Source: Ryuthela nishihirai (lineage: Eukaryota > Arthropoda > Arachnida > Araneae > Heptathelidae). From it: a DNA stretch of 64,000 bases. The stretch is from the NCBI GenBank assembly GCA_038380435.1, contig JAWZYU010000034.1, forward strand, positions 1,160,704 to 1,224,703, in the 5' to 3' direction. The translations under genes were made by a program, and so were the position numbers. Below, one piece after another: positions 33,193 through 45,268 of this stretch. The notes beneath the pieces are model-generated. The model saw only the letters and a list, made by a program, of their open reading frames with translations. It was not told where the DNA came from and searched no databases. The number at the start of each line of letters is the position of its first letter. Position 1 is the first letter of the stretch.

Positions 33193-33654
33193 ATACACTA
33201 ATTTTCAATGTAATCAATACCTCTCTTGATACATTTACTGACAAGTTTTCCGATTCCATCAGATAAAAAAGTTTTTCGTAAGAAGCGTCGCCAATGAAGC
33301 AGCGCATATTGAGCCTCTGCATCAGCCATGAACATCTCTGGGCCCGCGAATATTGCCGCGCAAATTATTACATTTTTTTTTATCTCTTTAAAGTACTTTG
33401 CGGAATACTAATTTTTCTATCTTTCGCAATTTACCTTTACACTGTTTTTTAAAAGTGTTCTTTAGTATCTAAATTTATTTGACGACGACATTGGCCCATA
33501 TGTCAGACCCTTTGCACGTAGGGGTAGAATGATTTCCTGAATGTTCAATTCTTACTCAAATAGACATTGCATTCAGTAAACTTTCTCTTTATGAAAGTTA
33601 TCAAGGCCACGATGAAAAAAAGAAACATTTGAGGAAATCCATTAAACACGCAAA

Positions 33655-33992
33655 AAATTCTTTATCCAAAAGCTCAAGACTCCGATACTATTGGATTTAC
33701 AAGTTTTGCTGTTAGTGAGAAATAGTGTTAGTGTATATTACAGATATATACATCAGAATAATATTACAAAAGTTATTCTGATGGCGAATTTGTAAAGGAG
33801 AGTCTGCAAACAGTTTTTAGTATATTTTGTGCAGAGAAAATATAAGTTTATCAAAGAGAGTCATGATCAAACGGATCGATGAACTTGCTGCCAATATAGA
33901 AAATACTTTTACAGAGGTTTGCATCGAAATCTGAATATTTTCATTTGGCTCTTGATGAAAGTACCGATGTTTTTAACACATCTTTATTAATG
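33655..33992 (+). pseudogene. hAT-type transposase fragment (ZBED/GTF2IRD2-like)
   Basis: With frame changes the + strand encodes SDTIGFTSFAVSEK, then IKRIDELAANIENT, then RFASKSEYFHLALDESTDVF. The last is the hallmark LALDESTDV motif of hAT transposases of the GTF2IRD2/ZBED type, including its catalytic Asp. It is only a short internal piece, and it is truncated by LINE-C sequence at about 33995. Confidence 0.75.
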
Positions 33993-33994
33993 GT

Positions 33995-34560
33995 AATATT
34001 ATACATATTCAATGGTTACCATCACACTCTGGAATTAAACACAATGAAATTGTAGATAAATTAGCCAAAAAAGCTAACATTATTACTCCAAACCTAGAAA
34101 CTCCCTTCCTCATGTATATTCATAAAAAGCAATGCAAAAAACAATTTATAACTGAAATTCAAAATTGGTATAATTCCAATGCATCTAATACACACAGATA
34201 CAAAATATCTAATAAAATTAACAAATTTAATGATTATGGCTTAAAAAAAAAAGAAATGAACTTAATTCTTAAAATAAAAACCAACTCTGCTCTAACTAAA
34301 TCACTGCTCTATAGGATGAAAAAATCTGATAATCCAGTTTGTGACAGATGTTCAATATATGAAAATTTAGATCACATCTTATTTCATTGTAAAAATACAC
34401 ACTAGAAAGGAATATAAACTTCACAAAATTAAATCACTTAAATATTACAACTTTTGACTTTAAAAATATTCTGGAACCAGTCAAAAATGCAGACAAAATT
34501 ATTTGTTACAATTATTTGTTGGCCTTTTTAAGATCCATAGGTCTGTTTTATTCATTATAA
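33995..34560 (+). mobile_element. LINE-C 3' fragment: RNase H tail and zinc-finger C-terminus
   Basis: The start reads IQWLPSHSGIKHNEIVDKLA, the last block of an RNase H domain as found in I-like LINEs. A 98-codon open frame (34112-34405) follows and ends with a CDRCSIYENLDHILFHC knuckle. The stop and an AT-rich tail follow. The same domain order is seen at 62765-63872. Confidence 0.85.
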
Positions 34561-34865
34561 ATATATATATAAATATCAAAAAAAGAGAGAGAATAAAAAA
34601 AGAGATAAAAAAAAGATAGATATAAAGATATAATTAAATATGACCTCAGAAAGTTTCACTGAATGAGTTTGTGTTCGGGAATTTTCCAGAACACAAGAAT
34701 ATTCAATTTGGAGATTTGAACAACAACAACAACAACTTTATTAGTGGTATTTCTATGTGGAGTCGACGTTAATTTCCATTAAATTGCGTTTCACTTTTAT
34801 CAAAAAATTTCAATTTCTTGTATATTTAATCCTAATTTGAATTACAAATAAATAAAAATAAAATA

Positions 34866-35052
34866 CCCCCCAAGCAGCTGCTTGCCACAGAGGTCTGACA
34901 GGAGCCTGTCAGTTTATATGCCATAATAGAAGGTTCATGAGGATAGCAGGACCTCAACAGAAAAATAACACAAAAACAAACATCCATGCCTTACCCGGGG
35001 CTCGAACCCAGGTCCCTTAGATCAGTAACCAAGCGCGCTAGCCACTCGAATA
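34866..35052 (-). mobile_element. SINE-2 copy
   Basis: The right end, read on the minus strand, is a tRNA-like head with box B GGTTCGAGCCC and a GCGCGCTTGG-type box A area. The left part (AGCAGCTGCTTGCCACAGAG, GTCTGACAGGAGCCTGTCAG) is shared with 56508-56695. This head is unrelated to SINE-1. Confidence 0.8.
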
Positions 35053-35129
35053 ATATTTTAATTAAAATTATAAAAATTGCATGCCACTTTATGAAATAAA
35101 CAGATATATATGAAAACTGAATTGTTTAC

Positions 35130-35700
35130 ATATAATGTCTACTCAAGGAATTGGCAGTCTGGTGGCAGGAATTAAGAGTGTTCAACGCGATAAGTAAGGT
35201 TCTAGCCCGCAGCGCTGGGAAAAATACTCCTCCGACCCTCCGATGAGAAAAAGTGGCCCATTCCTGATCTATATCATCCCTGAGCTTGGGCTTCCTTAAT
35301 ATTCCTCCGAAGTGATGTGTCAATTCTTAGTTCATTAACACTTTGCCTAGTATCGGGTATTGCTATTTCGACTGGCCTGCTAGGTTCATCCATTACACTT
35401 GTGCAACCGTTTCGGAAATCTTCGTGCCCCTTGTACTCATATTCCGTTAAAAACACCTTTTCCCTTATTATGCACGCGTTCTAGAGCAAATTTCTCTTGT
35501 TTTGACTCCTTCTAACAGTAGAAAAAATAATGACACTTCGCTGCTCAACTGCGGTGCAATCCGATAGAGGGATCACCATTTTAAGAACTAACTTCTGGTT
35601 ATGTCTGGATATGTCTAGTATTGCCAACTTTATACGAAAACTACGAATAACTCCATGATCAAACAGCAGTAATGGGTACATAGGTCTGTGAAAATTGAAA
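35130..35700 (-). pseudogene. Mariner-like transposase N-terminal remnant, second type
   Basis: Minus-strand frames give CTAVEQRSVIIF (first helix-turn-helix), then FRNGCTSVMDEPSRPVE, the 'FKNGRTSV...RPGRP' linker of mariner transposases, then RQSVNELRID. The rest (35126-35323) has no readable catalytic motif. It differs from the mariner copies at 36605 and 48735. Confidence 0.6.
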
Positions 35701-35844
35701 ATTCACGTCATTTATTAACTTACCTTGTATAAACATTTCACATAAATATATATTCATAACTTTAATGATTTCATTCTGACACAACCTTTACATCTGTATC
35801 ACAGTCTTCTCACTATGTGGTAATAGAAATGGCAATGTGATATG

Positions 35845-36600
35845 CTAATTCAGGCTGTAAATGGTAGCTATGCACCAATCCCCTGTGATGATGCATAGAA
35901 CCGGCCAGGCCTAGCACCTAACGTCCGACCCCGCCTTCTCGTGGTGCAGACCGTTAGACCTTTCAAAAGAGATACTCTCTTGTGGAAGTGAACGGAAGGG
36001 GAGGGCTGCCAGATTAGTGTGGCCTACTGATCTGGACAACTATGGCTACTTTTCTTTTTATTTTCTACCCTGCTGAGGAGTGGTCAACCACACAGGGTCC
36101 TGGTGCTGACCATATGTAACAACCGGAAAGGAATATGGCTCTGAACTTGATTATGGCTCCTGAATATGTTGCATTGGTGGGCTTCTGTAGAGGGAAAATC
36201 TTCTGCTCTGTTTACTGTTTGGGTTAGCAGTCCCAGGTAAATACATTCACATGATAAGTTTTATCAGCTGATGGATAATCCTGAACAGAGGTCATCGCAG
36301 GCACCCGAACTCTTGCTTCTACGGGCATCGTGAAATTTACACTGAAGGAAGTCCAACCAGCGCAGATGGCTTCAGCCTTTAGTAATCAGGGAAACAGGTC
36401 TTTGCCTCATTCCTCTGATTAGGGCGCTGTTTGATATTGTCGACAATTCCTCTCTCAATAAACATAGTTTCTTTAAAGATCCCGCTTACCATTTTATCCC
36501 CACAAGTTCTTGGAATCTGAGGACTCTGCACAGAGATTATTCTATTGGTCCTCACACAAGAATTCTATCGTTATACGTAGAGCGTGAAAAATCTGCTTCA
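35845..36600 (+). mobile_element. LINE-A leader fragment with endonuclease start
   Basis: Same leader order as 13826-14620, ending at GAGATTATTCTATTGGTCCT, the first endonuclease codons. It is replaced by a mariner element near 36600. Confidence 0.75.
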
Positions 36601-36604
36601 ACTG

Positions 36605-38190
36605 TTACTTGTCTTTTGTGGATTTGCACTCCTTCCTCCGAAGTTCACGAGCTGCGACTTGTTTGAAAGCTTTTCTAAAGTTGTCATTACGTGTTAAAAA
36701 AAAAAGGCCATATCATCATTTCTCTCTTCGCTGGCGACGCGTGAAGTCCGATTTGGGAAATCTATGTGTAGTTGCTAGGGAGTCTACTAAAGAGGTGAAA
36801 ACATTTTGTATTTTCAGAAGGATGCAACTTGGGAACGACGCGAAAAAAATTCATGCCGATTTATCATAAGTATGTGGGAATCCTGCCTATTCATGGCATG
36901 GATGCGCAAATTCAGAGAGGATGGCATAGCTTCGGAGACCGGTCATGCAGGAACCCTTCATGCAGATTACCGTTCAGGTAAAAAGTTTAGATGTCGCTGT
37001 ATCAATTGGCAATATGAAAACAATTATTCATCAACATTTAAAGCTGCGAAAGATCAGTGTCAAATGGTTAACCTATAAACTGGCAGAACAACAGAAAAGG
37101 ACTAGGATCGACTCGTACAAGGAGATGCTAGCAATGTTTGAACCTAGTGGCCCCAAACCATTAACAGACATTGGCACAGTGGATGAGATGTGGTTTTATT
37201 ATTATACATCACCCGCAATGTTCGAAAACTGTGTTTGGATTGCGGAAGACGAACTGCTTCCCCAAATCCCCCTACGAGAGACTTTCGTTCAATGAAGATT
37301 TTCCCAATTTTTTCAATTCCCAAGGAGTGGTAGCCGTGGACACCTTACCTGAGAAAATAACTAAAAATGGCCAATATTACATCAACATCGTTTTGCCCAA
37401 AATGCTGAAGGAGATGAAGGAGCAGCGTCCAACATCAGGGGTGTCAAGGGTTCTCCTTCTTCGTGGCAATGCCAGGTCTCACAAAACCCGACAAGTTACG
37501 GCCTATCTGGTACAAGAAAAAATCAAACGTATTCATTCCATATTGCACCACGCGACTTTAGGTTGTTTTCAAAAATTAAAAAGGAATTTTCTGGGAATCC
37601 TTTTTGAAGAGTGCAAGATCTTGCAAAATGCATTCATTAAAAGCTGTGGAGTTTTATCCAACAGGAGTACCACCAAGTGTTCCAGAATTGGCGTAGACGT
37701 CTGCAACTTTGAAGAGATGCTGGAGGGGAGTTCTATGAAGGAGAGTAAAAGTTCTGTTGAGATAAGTGTTCTTCAGTTGCATGTCAGGAAAAGGCGGGGG
37801 TGGTTGGTAGCGCACCAGGCTCGCAATCGGCAGTTGCCAGGTTCGAGTCCTGCCTGGGCCAGCATTGACATTTATCTCCGCAAAACTCCTCGCCCTGTCC
37901 TCAGTCAGTAGGGGACACCGAAGAGTTAGAAAAGACCGCCGTCCGTCGGATGGGATATTTAGTCCTGGTTCTGTGTGCTGGAGAGCCATACCCTGTGGAT
38001 GTTACAGAACAAAATGGATGGTCTTGACGGGAGAGTACCATCTGTCCCCCAACAGCTGTATAGTGGGTCCCTTCTGTGAGTCCTCGGAGTCCTTTTGACC
38101 TGGTCATTTTACCCACTGTGTGCAAAAAGTGTCACTCAGAGGTAAACTAACCCAACCATACACATATCAAGAACTTTTTGAACGCTCCTC
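36605..38190 (+). pseudogene. Mariner-like transposon, defective, with SINE-1 inside
   Basis: Transposase coding is spread over three frames. The first part is IIHQHLKLRKISVKWL (end of the DNA-binding region) and AEQQKRTRIDSYKEML. Next comes DEMWFYYYTSP, where mariner elements have GDETW with the first catalytic Asp. Then FNSQGVVAV, NGQYYINIVLPKML and LRGNARSHKTRQVTAYL, where the HDNAPxH catalytic motif is expected and the Asp has become Gly. The 3' end TCAAGAACTTTTTGAACGC resembles the inverted repeat of the copy at 48735. A SINE-1 relative sits at 37793-38157. Confidence 0.8.
37793..38157 (+). mobile_element. Diverged SINE-1 copy
   Basis: Head GGCGGGGGTGGTTGGTAGCG and box B GGTTCGAGTCC are kept. 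The core is altered (GGGATATTTAGTCCTGGTTC) and the tail reads GTAAACTAACCCAACC. It is one of the more diverged copies and is inside the mariner element. Confidence 0.85.
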
Positions 38191-39790
38191 GTAACCTAGA
38201 TATTCACGGCTTACAAGAGACAAGATGGATAGATAAAGGTCAGATACTTAAAACTAATTTTAAATTTCTCTTTTCAGGGAGGGAAGATCGAAAACAATTC
38301 AAAGGAATAGGTTTGCTTCTCAGAGACACCCTACTGATGCTCCTCTGGGATATGAGTGCATTAATGAAAGGTTTCTTACAGAAAATTTTCAAACAAGCAT
38401 TAAAGACTTGAATGTTATCTGCTGTTATACCCCCACTGAGGATGCTGATGTGGATGAGAAGGATAGGTTTTATGAACAACTTCAGGATATTTTGAATTCT
38501 GTCAAGAAAGGAGATATTACCCTTGTTCTAGGTGACTTCAATGCCAAAGTTGGTACTGACTCTGCCCTTTGGGGAGGAGTAATAGGCCCTTTTGGTATTG
38601 GTAGCTTGCAATGGCAATGGGCAACGTCTCCTACAGGTAAGTAAACTCAATGGATTCAGAATAACTAACACTTATTACAAACACCGCGACATACATAAGT
38701 ACACATGGGTTTCACCTGATGGGCTGCATAAGAATATGATTGATTATATATTAATTAACAGCAAATGGGCTAGTTCTGTTAGAAATACCAGGGCATATAG
38801 GGGAGCTGAAATTGGATCTGACCATTACCTTGTTAAAAGTGTGTTGCAACTTAAACTTAAAAAGTGTTGTGCTAGGGTTAAAAAATTTACTTTTAATACT
38901 GAAGCTCTGAAAGACCCAGTTATAGCCAAAGCTTACCATGATAGGTTACTTAGTCATTATGACAGTCATGGTTTGCTTACTACTGAAGTTGAGGAAGAAT
39001 GGGACCATTTTAAACAGGCTTTTATGGAAACTAATAGTACTCTATTAGGAAAAAAGGAGCAGAGGAGACAGAATTATTTGAGTGATAAGGCACTTGAGCT
39101 TATTTCAGAAAGAATGAACTGCAGGAATATCCTTAATCAATACCCTACTAGTCCTAATAGAAAGCATTACAGGGAACTTCATAAACGTGTAAAGGTGATC
39201 GTGGTTCTTGTGATAACTATAGGGGTATCAGCTACTTTCTGTTCCAGGTCTTTAAATGATTGTGCTTAACAGAATTAAAATTTTGACTGATGGACAATTG
39301 TGTGATGAAAAGTGTGAATTCAGAACTGGTAGGGATCTACTGTTCATTATTTTGGGCAAATTGTTGAGAAATGCTTAGGGTTTAAAAAACCTTTGGTTAG
39401 TTGCTTTGTAGATTTCAAAAAAGGATTTTGACTCTGTTGTTCGACATAAATTGTGGTTGATCGTTTGATCATATGGAATACCTGACAAAATAGTTAGTAT
39501 AATGAAAGCTCTCTACAATAACACTGAGTCGTGTGTGTGAGTTGGTAAGTAAGAGCAATTGGTTTAGCATTGCTAGTAGAGTTGGAGAAGAGTGCATTTT
39601 GTATCCTTTTCTCTTTAGTTTGGTTATTGATTATGTTATGAAGAATTCTTTGTAGGGAAAAGATGTTGGCCTTAAATTGCCTAGAAATTTCAAAATTTCT
39701 GATTTAGATCATGCGCAGGATTTGGCCCTTTGGGCAAATGATGCTCATGAGATGAACTCTTTTAATAGAGTTGTTGATGAGACTGGTTAT
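38190..39790 (+). mobile_element. LINE-A copy 5, endonuclease to palm, internally deleted
   Basis: The + strand encodes endonuclease blocks LQETRWIDKGQI, then ICCYTPTEDADVDEKDRFYE, then LVLGDFNAKVGTDSALWGG and YTWVSPDGLHKNMIDYILIN. The DFNAKVGTD block holds active-site residues of the AP-endonuclease family. The linker runs to 39193 and then jumps into the FKKGD/NYRG RT region, a deletion of several hundred bases. RT decays after 39300 and ends in a palindrome at 39759-39820. Confidence 0.88.
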
Positions 39791-39820
39791 TACTAGTCTC
39801 ATCAACAGCTCTATTAAAAG
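39759..39820. repeat. Snap-back palindrome at the 3' end of LINE-A copy 5
   Basis: Arms CTTTTAATAGAGTTGTTGAT (continuing GAGACT) and AGTCTCATCAACAGCTCTAT (continuing TAAAAG) are reverse complements with one mismatch, around a loop of about 10 nt. LINE-A reads into the left arm; after the right arm the sequence changes to a SINE-1 tail. Confidence 0.9.
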
Positions 39821-39862
39821 CCATCTCACAAGGACCCCAAAAGCTGAGCTTCTGGGGTCCTT

Positions 39863-39918
39863 GTGACATGGCACAAATGGTTGTTCAGAAGTGACACAAT
39901 CCAACCCAACCAACAGTG
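39863..39918 (+). mobile_element. SINE-1 tail fragment
   Basis: GGGGTCCTTGTGACATGGC and TCAGAAGTGACACAATCCAA match the tail of SINE-1 with shortening between them. Confidence 0.6.
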
Positions 39919-40401
39919 TATTTTGAAAATATATCTGGGGAAGATTGGATTTTTTCAAATGATTAAAAAATAATATTAATGATAATATTTGAAAAGAAAA
40001 GGCAACCAATTAGTAAATAAGAGTCAGTAGTATTATATTATGAATCAATACTTAGGAGTTACTAAATGTCCCAAAAGCATAAAAATGCAGAAAAAAAAGA
40101 CCACCCCATTAATATGCCCTTAAACCCAACTGAGGTCGGATTGCAGTCTTCTTCATTCCAATGAACGGATATTTGCAATTACCAGTCTTGATCCCCAACA
40201 CCTCGTTTGAAAAAGCGTGTGAATGATCTCTGCAGCTTTTCTAATGGACATGCAAGGGCTTTTCGATTACTAAGAAAAATCTAAACAGCAAAGTTTGGAA
40301 AAGATTAAATTAAAAGAATCAAATATATATTTTGATATAAATGGTGGATAGATAAGAAATCGTTAAATTATATCCATTTCTTTTTTCTTGTTGCCTGCTA
40401 G

Positions 40402-40508
40402 CAACGTGCAAGAAAACTGTCGAAACGTTTGGTGATTTAGATATTTTAATCAACAACGCAGGAATATCTATGGAAACAAATCCTAGGAAAGTTTTAGAAG
40501 TTAATCTG
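40402..40508 (+). CDS. Short-chain dehydrogenase, exon 3
   Basis: Acceptor CTGCTAG|CAACG, donor AATCTG|GTAAGT. Two bases complete the codon begun in exon 2, then 35 codons follow, ending in phase 0. It contains FGDLDILINNAGIS with the NNAG structural motif that stabilises the central sheet in this family, and ends EVNL, the start of the long helix at the tetramer or dimer interface. Confidence 0.88.
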
Positions 40509-40924
40509 GTAAGTTCTTCATTTTCGGAATCTCTCTATTTATCAGTGAATTATGTTAGAGATCGTAGAATTAGTCGCCTGACAGTTTCAAATTAAATTTT
40601 TAAATTTAAGAAATTCTTCTATGTTTATCATTTAATATCTCTCCTAATCCGAATTTAATCTACACCAAAGTGGTCCTCAGTTAACCTGCGAGTTCTCCTA
40701 AGTTGTCCTGCGATTCATGGATCATTGAAAGTTAATTTACATCTCCATTTGAAACCAAATCTTTCGAGAATACATGTTTTTGTACAAAATGTTATTTTTT
40801 ATCTTAGTAATTAGTTAAAGGATATCTTTTTAATATTTCTAGGCATAGAAACATCGAATCATAAATGAAACTTAAAATCATAAAAATAGAACAATTTTTC
40901 GAGAACGATGCATGAATGTCTCCT

Positions 40925-43560
40925 GCATACGAGCAACAGATATGCGCCAAGATCAGTGATCATGTTTGTCACCTGAGGCTCTGCTCGTGCTTCTCAAAGC
41001 CTTCAATCACTCCTGAACCACCTATACAGTTCCTGAGTCATGGAAGGCAACACACCTCGTGTCTATCTTGAAGCAGAGGAAACCCACCACGGAGCTGTCC
41101 TCTTACAGGCCCATTGCTCTATCATCTTGCCTCTGCAAAATCCTAGAGAGACTGGTCCTTGGACGCCTCGAATGGTATCTAGAGTTCAATGGCCTCCTCC
41201 CTCTCAACATCTCGGGTTTCCGCAAAGGGAGATGCACGTCGGACAATCTCATTGACTTCATCTCTGCTGCTGATCAGGTGCGGTCCCTGGGAGAGACTAC
41301 TGTTGCTGTCTTCTTCGACATCCAGAAGGCATTCGATTCCCTGTCCCATTCGGATATTCTCTGCAGGCTTCATGATCTCGGCCGCAGAGGCAATATCAAC
41401 CAGTGGATCGCAGCTTACCTCTCCAACAGGACTGTTCGCGTGAAGCTGGGCAACACGCTCAGAGTCTCCCACACCATCAATCATGAAGTACCTCAAGGGG
41501 GTGTCCTCAGCCCAATGTTACTGAACATCTTGCTCTCAGGTCTGCCCTCTCGACTCGAGGAGAGAGTGGGTATTTCCATTTATGCAGATGATATCTGCAT
41601 CTGGTTCCCTAGACAGGACCCCTACTATTCTCAGCTCGTGATGAAACGAGCTGTGGACACAGTCGTGACATCCTTCGACAACCTAAGCCTCACTCTTTCC
41701 ACTGATAAGACTGTGGCCATGGTTCTCACGAGGAGATACCTTCCATCCACCTTCCCTGACCTCTTGCTTGGGCGAGATCACATCAAGGCCATCCATCAGC
41801 ATAAGTTCCTTGGTGTGGTCCTGGACAGCAGGCTGAGCTGGGGGCCTCACATGCAGCATCTTAAGAGAGCTGCCACTGCACAGAGAAATATACTGTCCTT
41901 TCTTGCTGGTACCCACTGGGGAAGTTCCTGCAAGACCCTCCTGGTCTTATACCGGCACTTGATTCTCTTCCATGTCAACTACAGTAGTCACCTTCTGAGC
42001 AATGCCTCTGCTTCACTGCTGAGCAAGTTGACCACTGTCCACACTATATCTCTGCGCCTCTGTGTCACGGACTCTGCCCTAACACAACACCAAATGCATC
42101 TGTCATTGCTGAGGCTGATGACATGCCTTTCCAATTGCACTGGAAGAGAGATATACTGTGTCATCTCTCGAGGCTCCATTCCCTCCACTCTAATTATGAG
42201 CTTCTCAGGAAGTTGTATGACAGGCCTCACTCTGCCATCGCTGTGACTGCCAAGGACATCTATGACCAAGACATTCCTGCCAGCTCCAGACGTTTGAGCT
42301 GGCAGGGATGGATGCTGGATGCTGGCAATACCCTCTTCCCTGACCTTCCACTATGGAGGAACAGTGATCTTATGATCAATGTCACTATCCCTTCTCTAGG
42401 TCGGAAGAGCGACTCTGATCCATTGGCCATCAGACTTCTCTCCACCTCCTATGTCACTGAACGATATGAGAAATGTACTGAGGTATATACTGATGGATCT
42501 GTGGACAGGGAAAGGCAACTTTCTGCCTCCGCCTTTGCCATTCCAGTCGCCAGAGGTTTCCGTCTCCCGCATCTAACCTCCTACACCTGTGCAGAGCTAC
42601 ATGTCATTTTTGAGGCTACACTTTCCATTCTCAGCCTCGAATGTGGCAACTTTGTCATCCTCTGCTACTCCAAGTCAGCCTTGGAAGCTCTCCAGAAGCG
42701 AGACAGCAAGAACTGCAACCCCTTCCTCATCCAAAAGATCATGGAGACTTGCTCAAAGGTCACTTCTGCTGGAATCACGAACCGTGATTCCAGCAGAAGT
42801 GACCTGAATAGAACCTGAATAGTTCCAGTGGAATGAAATGGCCGGGGAAGAGAATATTTCCATTTCCAGTGGATCTCTTCCCATGTAGCAATACCTGGAA
42901 ATGAGCTCGCTGATCACACTGTGAAGCACTGGAGAGTCAGAGGTGTGTAATTAATTACCCTCTCTCTCTCAGCGACTGCAAGAGTTCTGTCTCACAACTG
43001 GTGAGCCAGTACCGTCTTGCTCAGTGATAGAAGAACAGCAGCTGTTCCTCATTCAGGTACCTGGTTGAACCTTCTCTCACTGCTCTTAACCTCAGTAATC
43101 TCCTCAGATCTGAGGAGATCCTCCTTCATCGTCTCAGGGTTGGTGTCATCTACAGCAACTCTACGCTGCACACTCTTGGCAGAGCTCACAGTCCAGACTG
43201 TGCCACTTGCAGCACACCTGAGACTGTATCCCACGTTCTGCTCAACTGCTCCCGCTACAATGCTGAAAGAGAAGCTTTGTTCCGGGAACTTAATGCTATA
43301 GGAACCACTGACTACTCCATCACCTCCCTTCTTGGTAACAACCACAGTGCGAAGCTGCAACATGCACGCTTCCATATTGTCACTGACTTCTTTCAGAACA
43401 TTGGCCTCTTCTGCAAGGTCTAATATTCTGTATTTTACATTGCCCTGAATAGAACCTTTTTTTTTTCAGAGAGATAACTGAGAGGCAGTTTTTTTTCTGC
43501 ATCCGTTATCTCTCCCCTTCATTGTGACTGGTGTAGGGGGCCCCTTTTTTGGAGACTAAT
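40925..43560 (+). pseudogene. LINE-D: RT plus RNase H (I-like), nearly intact coding
   Basis: A 5'-truncated LINE with GC-rich coding. The 395-codon frame 41059-42246 holds SSYRPIALSSCLCKILE, GFRKGRCTSDNLIDF, FFDIQKAFDSLSH, the PQGGVLSPMLLN loop, and the YADD box at 41581-41592. A frameshift near 42130 leads into 42123-42818 with the thumb/linker and the RNase H core VYTDGSVD (42483-42506). RNase H is broken at 42758 by a palindrome and resumes with WIPSHVAIPGNELAD near 42865. A CATCSTPETVSHVL-type knuckle near 43200 ends the protein; the stop is near 43422. RT followed by RNase H is typical of I-like LINEs. It looks younger than the other LINEs in the window because the frames are long. Confidence 0.9.
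42758..42804. repeat. Perfect 22-bp palindrome inside the RNase H coding of LINE-D
   Basis: GGTCACTTCTGCTGGAATCA (continuing CG) is followed by a 3-nt loop AAC and then its exact reverse complement. The coding frame reads normally up to the left arm only. Confidence 0.95.
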
Positions 43561-44270
43561 TTTACCATATTTACAACACCCTGAACTCCTGGCATCATGT
43601 TAATGCCTGAAAGTTGATTTTAGAAAGCAGACCTGGTCTAGTGGTTTAGCATACCTGACTACTAAGGTGAGCGGGGCATAGCCTTGCTATGTTTTATGAG
43701 AGGACAAGCCTTATATAGCTTCTAGGTTATCTCCGTCCTTTATGTGTCCCATCTCCCTTTTTCCTTTAAATTCTCCAGCCGAAGTGGAAAGAAAGCCCTG
43801 AAGAGGACCACTGAGAGGCCAGAATACATTATGGAATAAATTCAAATATTAAAAGAGGTTTTTCGTCTGTTTTTCAAAGAGTGACGTAAAATAAAAAGTC
43901 CGACATGCCTTGATACTCCACAGATGGTCTTATTTTGGCTTTAATGGTTCGATTATTTGAATTTAATGGTTCGATATGTGCTCAGGGCATATCAGAAGGA
44001 GGAGCCAAGGGAGAAATCTGTCTCACAAAAGTCAGACTTTTAAAATGCAGAGGCCTCAAAATGTGAAATTGATCCGGGACTCTCTGAAGCTCTGAAATGA
44101 TAATCAGCTCACGTGCATAATTCTTTTGCTCTCTGTTGCTCTGCAGAAAGAGAAGTTTTTGTGAAATGCAGAAATGAAAACATTAAAATGAGGTTTGCCA
44201 CCCTAGATAGACTTTCTTCTGCAAGGGAATTGACCAATGGGCGTCGAAAGGCTGATCTCTGTCTTTTTTA

Positions 44271-44394
44271 AGCGCCATACCCTGTGCACGTTAAAGAATC
44301 CCCCTTCCCCTAAACTCCTCTGAAGTCTTTGTGACCTGGCCATTTAGACCACTGTGGGCAAAGAGTTTCGCTCGGAGGTAAAAACAACCCAACT
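44271..44394 (+). mobile_element. SINE-1 3' fragment
   Basis: GCCATACCCTGTGCACGTTA, then TGACCTGGCCATTTAGACCA and the tail GGTAAAAACAACCCAAC, with an internal deletion. The head is absent. Confidence 0.85.
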
Positions 44395-44925
44395 TGGAAA
44401 GTCTATTATTATGTGCATGAAATGTTTGAATGCGCTGAAACAAACAATGACTGCAATATTAAAAAAATATTATTAATTTAGTACTATTAAAAAATACATT
44501 CCCATGTGAATATTTCCAATCGCCTAATTCCAACAACTCCATCATGGTAATGCAAGCTGTCACTTACAGCACTCATGTATATTACACGGATAAAAGAAAC
44601 GTGCATATCTCCAAATATAATTGGACAAATTTAATCAAATTTCGCAGGAAGATAGAAATATAATGTTGTGATAAGTCATGAAAATGTAGTCCAAAATGAT
44701 TGCCACATACCCTGGGAGATCGAATAACACAAAGTACGTGAAAAGAGACGGAAGGGAGAGTTTTAAATGCAAAAGGTATAGTCAGTAGTCGACATTTATG
44801 TGGCTTCCATTGCTCTCAGCAATGATGCCATTAAATTCAGACCAATTTGGTGCCCACAATTGCAGTTCTATTCATTCCGTTGGGATTAAATTGTTGGTAT
44901 CTACGTGCTCTATTTATTTGGCAAT

Positions 44926-45268
44926 GTGGCAAACTTGTATTCTGTAGTTCCCAGGTTCGGTCCCTTATGGAACAGTGTGGAGATTTGTCCCGACAAACTC
45001 CTCGGTCAGTAGGGTACAACGATGGGCTTGGAAAGGACACTGTCCCTTGGATGGGATGATAAGCCGTGGCCCCGTGTGCGCGAGAGCCTTACCCTGTGCA
45101 TGTTAAAGAACATACTGGATGGCCTTGACAGGAGGCTATCATCTGTCTCCCAACATCTGTTGCAGTGGGTCCCTTCCCCCAACCTTCTCTGAGCCTTCGG
45201 GGTCCTTGTGACCTGGCCATTTAGCCCTTGTGTGCCAAAAGTGTAGATTAAAAGTAAAACAACCTAAC
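44926..45268 (+). mobile_element. SINE-1 copy, diverged
   Basis: Degenerate head (CAGTTCCC kept as TAGTTCCCAGGTTCGGTCCC), core GGATGGGATGATAAGCCGTG, and tail GTAAAACAACCTAAC. Box A is largely lost. Confidence 0.85.

Larger units (their letters stand above)
32114..40401 (+). other. Dehydrogenase intron 2
   Basis: An 8.3-kb intron filled with LINE-A leader pieces, a foldback half, a hAT relic, LINE-C, SINE-2, two mariner-type elements, SINE-1 and LINE-A copy 5. Stretches 32114-32444, 33193-33654, 34561-34865 and 39919-40401 hold nothing I recognise. Confidence 0.8.
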
